From Mesostigma viride (lineage: Eukaryota; Streptophyta; Mesostigmatophyceae; Mesostigmatales; Mesostigmataceae): 64,000 nt of DNA. How positions within the stretch are numbered: position 1 is the stretch's first letter; every line of letters starts with the position of its first letter. The stretch covers positions 9,392,468 through 9,456,467 of the forward strand of contig RPFO01000041.1 in the NCBI GenBank assembly GCA_009746045.1. The letters are read 5' to 3'. The position numbers were made by a program, and so were the translations under genes. Below the pieces are notes generated by a model. That model was given only the letters and a program-made list of their open reading frames with translations, was not told the DNA's origin and did not search any database. Shown piece after piece: positions 62,849 to 64,000 of the stretch.

Positions 62849-64000
62849 GCAACGACCGCAACAGCAGCAGCAGCAGCAACGACAGCAGCAGCAGCAGCAG
62901 CAACCACAGCAGCAGCAGCAGCAACCACAGCAGCAGCAGCAGCAACAACCCCAGCAACAACGGCAACCCCGGTTACAGCAACAACAACTCCAGACGAGAC
63001 CACAATGGCCACCATCGGATCCTGAGCAGCAGGGGGGCGAGAATGAAGATACCCTGCACTACCGCCATCAGCAGCCAGCCACCGGGCGGCCAACGCATCC
63101 TTGGGCAGGTCGGGGGCGGCCCCAGGGACCTCCACCGGGCCCCACACACCGGGGGACACGCAGAGTGTCCTTCGGCAGCACGTCCCTGTTACCCACGGCG
63201 CTCTGGTATTCGGATGAGGAAGGGGAGACCCCAGGGGCAGATGGCGAGTTCGATGACCTGGAAGGGACTAACGAGGCGGACGAGGGAACTGTCACGCAGG
63301 GCCCGCCCGTGGGTATTCCTAGGCCACGGACCAGACCAGGGGAGACCAGGAGCAGTGTCACCACCCGAGACGAGGAGACTTATACGCCCGTCCAGCGCCC
63401 GGCACCTCAACCGCAGCGTCCACGGGTGCTTGACCAAAGCGCGGTCTCCTCGCCTGCGCCTGCTGGCAACCTCAGTTTCAGCAGGGTGGCCTTGGATGAC
63501 CCGGGGTACGAACACCCCTCCTCCGTACAGGTGCGGCGGACTCATGGTACGCCGCCCAGATCCGGCTCTCTCCCCCGGTCGCAGCCCCCCACCTTCGGCG
63601 AGATCCCCCACGTAGACGTCGGTGGGCCTATCACCGCCGCGGTAAAGGCCCCACCGATGCCCAATTTCAAGAATGTACCCAAGCTGCACGCGGACATGAA
63701 ACCGCGCGAGGTAGAGGAATGGGGACGCATGTGGCGACAGCAGTATACCATCTGGCGCAATCACCACAACTGGCAGCTGGCCACCAGCGATCTGATTCCG
63801 CTAGTGGTTAACTCCTGTATGGACCCCTCGGTGGTGAGCATCTTGAACTGTGAGAGCATCGCGTCCCAGTCATACCCGCAAACCTTAGCGGAGCTGATGG
63901 ACCGGGTGCGTCGCAAGCTGGTGCCCCCAGATGCTACACTCCACGAGCGGATCGCCTTCAGCAAGCTGCGCCAGGGGACCACTCCATATCGCGAGTTTCT
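62490..64000 (+). CDS. Gag-like protein, polyglutamine-rich, partial
   Basis: The ATG at 62490 opens a frame (MPTRYQTRNARETEDELRE) that stays open to the window end, at least 503 codons. After an acidic N-terminus it has a long glutamine tract (about residues 98-165), then a proline/arginine-rich linker. A helical Gag-type core near the end reads VEEWGRMWRQQYTIW, then ATLHERIAFSKLRQG. Gag forms the particle. The C-terminus, including any zinc knuckle, is outside the window. Confidence 0.8.
62780..62975 (+). repeat. CAG/CAA trinucleotide tract
   Basis: Interrupted CAG and CAA codons encode the polyglutamine tract of the Gag-like protein, with scattered CGA/CGG and CCA/CCC interruptions. Long frames in other phases here are by-products. 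Confidence 0.9.

Larger units (their letters stand above)
60699..64000 (+). mobile_element. LTR retrotransposon, 5' part (continues past the window)
   Basis: LTR, leader with repeats, a hybrid-binding-domain ORF and a Gag-like ORF in series on +. No pol is visible within the window, so Gypsy or Copia membership is undecided. Confidence 0.75.

Noticed and set aside
62752-63615. Serine-rich frame over the CAG tract
   Set aside because: It is the shifted reading of the CAG/CAA repeat; the frame from 62490 is open to the window end and has a Gag-like core.

Overview
This window is eukaryotic and consists almost entirely of transposable elements, many inserted inside one another. GT-AG introns, a CACTA transposase, PAT/DIRS-type tyrosine-recombinase retrotransposons, hAT-like and TTAA-inserting DNA elements, and Gypsy and Copia retrotransposons all fit a repeat-rich green-lineage alga (chlorophyte or streptophyte). 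No species can be named from the sequence. I saw no rRNA, tRNA, CRISPR array or ordinary host gene.

Bases 1-26552. A hAT-like element (terminus at 26552, other end off the window) sits in a Gypsy remnant. A CACTA element (121-26326, 3-bp duplication ACT) is inserted into the hAT element. The CACTA element carries two divergent genes. A six-exon Tnp2-type transposase runs on + (21559-25821). A repeat-rich accessory protein gene runs on - (21198 down to about 1141). The accessory gene is split by a full-size Gypsy element (2505-19253, duplication TTTC). That Gypsy encodes Gag, protease, a cytosine-5 DNA methyltransferase, reverse transcriptase, RNase H, and an integrase with a C-terminal PHD finger. 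A short TIR element (10166-16129, duplication AGCA) splits its zinc knuckle, and a PAT/Ngaro-like tyrosine-recombinase retrotransposon (10720-16097) sits in that TIR element. This gives six nested levels.

Bases 26553-33321. A degenerate Gypsy fragment is followed by unassigned sequence. That sequence is interrupted by a second hAT-like element (27846-32110, 8-bp duplication), which itself contains a TTAA-flanked 1.35-kb element (29023-30369).

Bases 33322-60071. A decayed Copia-like element on - has an unusual domain order: gag, integrase, protease-like, RT, RNase H. It is interrupted precisely, with 4-bp duplications, by two copies of a 1.76-kb element (34036-35792 and 37616-39374). It is also interrupted by a composite of two more methyltransferase-Gypsy copies (41287-59551, duplication GGTT), which contains a non-autonomous PAT-like element (47033-49241).

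Bases 60699-64000. This is the start of another LTR retrotransposon on +: LTR, leader with repeats, a small RNase H hybrid-binding-domain protein, and a polyglutamine-rich Gag that runs off the window.

The most notable system is the methyltransferase-Gypsy family. It combines a DNA-methylation writer and a chromatin reader (PHD) in one retroelement. Its terminal repeats are arranged A1-internal-B1-A2-B2, a split-direct-repeat layout normally associated with tyrosine-recombinase elements, although this element has a DDE integrase and makes 4-bp target duplications.
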